Shown: positions 62,501 through 64,000 of the stretch, in pieces | How positions within the stretch are numbered: the first letter of the stretch is position 1 | Layout of the letters: every line of letters begins with the position of its first letter | Source of the DNA: Plumapathes pennacea | Lineage: Eukaryota > Cnidaria > Anthozoa > Antipatharia > Myriopathidae | NCBI GenBank assembly: GCA_964036295.1 | Contig: OZ038471.1 | Location: 627,501-691,500, forward strand | Direction of reading: 5' to 3' | Length of the DNA stretch: 64,000 nt | Program-made: the position numbers and the translations under genes | The notes under the pieces: generated by a model | The model's input: only the letters and a program-made list of their open reading frames with translations | What the model was told of the DNA's origin: nothing | Databases searched by the model: none

Positions 62501-63948
62501 GTTAAGAAAGAAACTAACCAACGATTTGCGCAGTTAGCGTGTCGTTGCTTTGGTTTTGCGTTTGCTATGTTTTTGGATTGGTCTAAACAAGTCATTGGCA
62601 GCATTCTAAGCCAATCAGGAACAGAAGCAATCTTTTCACGCAAGCAAGTAAACAAGAGGCAATGACGTTTGCTCGCACTTCTGATTGGTTCCTTGTTTAA
62701 AGTAAAACCAAACGTAAATTACTTTGGCTTCTGATTGGTTGAAGTTTCTTACAGCCTCTGTGATTGGTTAAAAGTGTTTCTTACAGCCTCTGTGATTGGT
62801 TAAAAGTGTTTTCTTCAGCCTCTCATAAACCTCACGCTCTTACTTCCTCTCTTACTCTTATTACCTCACACAAGAGTTGATCATCTCTTAAGGTGTGCGA
62901 ACATCCGGGATGTTCCTGGGACAGCACCAGAGCGAGGTTGTGCAACGTATGCAGTTTCTAAACAAAAAGAAAAATTTCAAGAAAATGAGGGGGTGGTGGA
63001 GAGGAAGGACAAAACCTTGCCAAAGGGAACAGAAGTATTTACCTGCAACGCGTCAGTTCTGAATTTGTCTTTGTGTTCTTCCCATGAAGAGATGGTCATC
63101 CTGTATTGTTCAACTGCTGCTGGCCACTGTTAAGACAGAGAAAAAAGTCTCGTGGCGAACTCCGGCCAGCAAAACACCTCTTGTCATCAACTATTGCCTA
63201 ATTGAGTCCCCACGACCGCGTCCCCCGTAATTATGTTCCCACGAACGTGTCCCCGTAATTATGTCCCCACAAACGTGTCCCCGTAATTATGTCCCCACGA
63301 CCGTGTCCCCGTAATTATGTCCCCACGAACGTGTCCCCGTAATTATGTCCCCACGAACGTGTCCCCGTAATTATGTCCCCACAAACGTGTCCTCTTGACC
63401 GTGTCCCCTTGACCGAGTCCCCACGACCATGTCCCCGTAACTATGTCCCCACAAACGTGTCCCTGTGACGTGTCCCCGTGACGTGTCCCCACGACCATGT
63501 AGTCTTGACCGAGTCCCCACAACAGTGTTCCACAACCGTATCCTCAGGATCGTGTCATTCATTAATTCACTCAATACGGCCTCGTGTGACGGGAGAGCTT
63601 TTTTTTTAACACTTTGTGAAATGATAAGAATGCAGAGAAGGAATAAAGTAATCAATAAACTTACGTCCTCGTTGATAATATGGATACCTGCCAGGCCTGA
63701 AGCAAAAAAAAAAAAAAAAAAAAAAAAAGATTATTAAAAGTGTTGGTGACCTGACAAAAGCAATAAGAATGTTTACAAGGAAGTATCGAACAAAAACTCT
63801 GTCATAAATGTGCCTGTTCCCCTGATTTTTGAAACATTGTAATATTTACTTGCCATTAATAGAGAACAAGAGTTTTCTGTGAGCCTCTTCACACTCCAGT
63901 TTAGCTTTTGCGGTCAAGCTCTCGAGCAGCTGGGGCATCGTCAATGTT
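56538..63948 (-). CDS. SHPRH: SHPRH, SNF2-type helicase/RING E3 ubiquitin ligase (5' part outside window)
   Basis: SHPRH is a nuclear SNF2 ATPase with a RING finger that polyubiquitinates PCNA in DNA-damage tolerance. Twenty exons cover about 695 C-terminal residues: 63854-63948, 63665-63696, 63043-63126, 62865-62957, 62362-62469, 61520-61659, 61240-61297, 60812-60930, 60447-60536, 59878-59993, 59696-59769, 59279-59416, 58680-58781, 58511-58579, 57981-58181, 57629-57721, 57295-57381, 56994-57172, 56823-56912 and 56538-56658. Every phase agrees. The RING runs from CPVCTKKLG through CCGHCFCCQC to VKCPMCR. The helicase C-terminal lobe has KCLVFSTWQDVLEVI (motif IV region), LLPLQTGANGLNIVEATHVL (motif V) and LQAVGRVHRIGQT (motif VI). 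The ATP-binding lobe and the N terminus lie beyond 64,000. The first intron seen uses a GC donor. Several introns carry tandem repeats that copy exon edges (see findings). Confidence 0.94.
58305..58430. repeat. Degenerate CGTGAC-rich minisatellite in a SHPRH intron
   Basis: About eight imperfect units of 13-15 bp built from ACGTGACCTGAC / CGTGAACCGACCC. Located between the two RING exons. Confidence 0.75.
59396..59519. repeat. Duplicated splice-acceptor segment (75-bp offset) of a SHPRH exon
   Basis: Bases 59396-59444 recur at 59471-59519 with only two or three differences. The first copy covers the true acceptor of the exon ending at 59416; the second repeats the same exon edge and acceptor farther into the intron. 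Confidence 0.85.
60140..60318. repeat. Inverted-repeat element in a SHPRH intron
   Basis: GTGCTCGACATTAA on the left and TTAATGTCGAGCGC on the right are inverted; GGTTGCCC/GGGCAACC words recur inside. Probably a MITE of about 175 bp; no target duplication could be fixed. Confidence 0.7.
60888..61060. repeat. Triplicated splice-acceptor segment of a SHPRH exon
   Basis: Three head-to-tail copies of about 65 bp, each including CACTCAAGGCTTT, CTCCCTCAAGAGAACTATAA and the acceptor region. The first copy is the real exon edge (exon start 60930). The middle copy has C to T in the acceptor (minus strand TTTAG to TTTAA); the outermost copy keeps an intact TTTAG. Confidence 0.9.
61917..62277. repeat. 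Bipartite fold-back element in a SHPRH intron
   Basis: Palindrome 1 runs from TTATATACATACTGAGACAT (about 61922) to ATGTCTCAGTATGTATATAA (about 62106-62127). Palindrome 2 runs from TCATGGAAAGTGC (62139) to GCACTTTCCATGA (62277) with the loop CTCACTCGCTCGCAAAGCC. This is the same two-palindrome plan as the 1.35- and 37.8-kb elements, with unrelated arms. Confidence 0.85.
62545..62790. repeat. CCAATC-rich dispersed repeat, copy 2
   Basis: Shares GCTTTGGTTTTGCGTTTGCT, AGCCAATCAGGAACA and AAATTACTTTGGCTTC in the same order with 27,335-27,520. The end is extended by tandem TTCTTACAGCCTCTGTGATT units (about 62749-62800). Confidence 0.8.
63205..63525. repeat. 28-bp GTCCCC minisatellite in a SHPRH intron
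   Basis: About ten units made of GTCCCCGTAATTATGTCCCC followed by ACGAACGT, perfect in the centre and degenerate towards 63500. The minus-strand frame across it is a repeat artefact. Confidence 0.92.
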
Positions 63949-64000
63949 CTACAACACAAAATAAAAGATTCAGCTCAGGGAGTTGTTCCAAGTTCAACGG

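Noticed and set aside
63371-63655. GTRSRG/HG-type repeat protein on the minus strand
   Set aside because: It is a translation of the 28-bp minisatellite and lies in a SHPRH intron.

Overview
The window is animal nuclear DNA. Coding sequence is split into short exons by GT-AG introns, intergenic DNA is rich in fold-back and MITE-type repeats, and recognisable genes are metazoan: SKP1, a cytochrome P450, a carbohydrate sulfotransferase, SMNDC1/SPF30, an SDR16C-type dehydrogenase, a CRIP-type LIM protein, TCF/LEF, VTI1A, an ABHD1/3-type lipase and SHPRH. Gene style, compact introns, repeat content and the presence of CmcI-type and STPR-repeat sequences suggest a cnidarian, probably an anthozoan such as a stony coral. 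The species assignment is inference; no search was run.

Layout: 0.5-2.2 kb, SKP1 (minus, 3' end beyond the window). 3.9-8.4 kb, a five-exon cytochrome P450 (minus). 12.3-13.5 kb, a single-coding-exon sulfotransferase (plus). 14.7-15.1 kb, a small TATA-driven gene with an LRAT/NlpC-like His...Cys arrangement, preceded by a decayed copy of its own promoter. 16.5-19.4 kb, SMNDC1 (minus). 20.6-24.6 kb, an SDR (minus) with a frameshifted STPR-repeat ORF in an intron on the other strand. 25.2-27.2 kb, a CRIP LIM gene (plus). 29.7-33.9 kb, TCF/LEF (minus). 38.5-41.4 kb, VTI1A (minus), head to head with 41.7-44.9 kb, an ABHD lipase (plus). 47.0-48.9 and 52.2-54.9 kb, two tandem CmcI-type (cephalosporin hydroxylase / rhamnosyl O-methyltransferase family) genes (plus). 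56.5-64 kb, the C-terminal 20 exons of SHPRH (minus, 5' end beyond the window).

The genes do not form one pathway; this is an ordinary mixed metazoan neighbourhood. Splice phases were checked exon by exon, and most genes join without conflict. Exceptions are noted: one P450 donor and one SDR donor each read one G short of a canonical AG|GT, one SHPRH intron needs a GC donor, and one SMNDC1 junction has two equal solutions.

The most unusual signal is a recurring pattern in which short tandem duplications span a 3' splice site together with the first bases of the exon. It is seen at SKP1 exon 3 and at two SHPRH exons, giving runs of decoy acceptors next to the real one. A 95-bp triplicated unit at 55.4 kb may carry a complete exon-like cassette in each copy. 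Second is the pair of bacterial-type methyltransferase-family genes with identical exon lengths. Third is a set of bipartite fold-back elements that have different arms but similar GC-rich loops.
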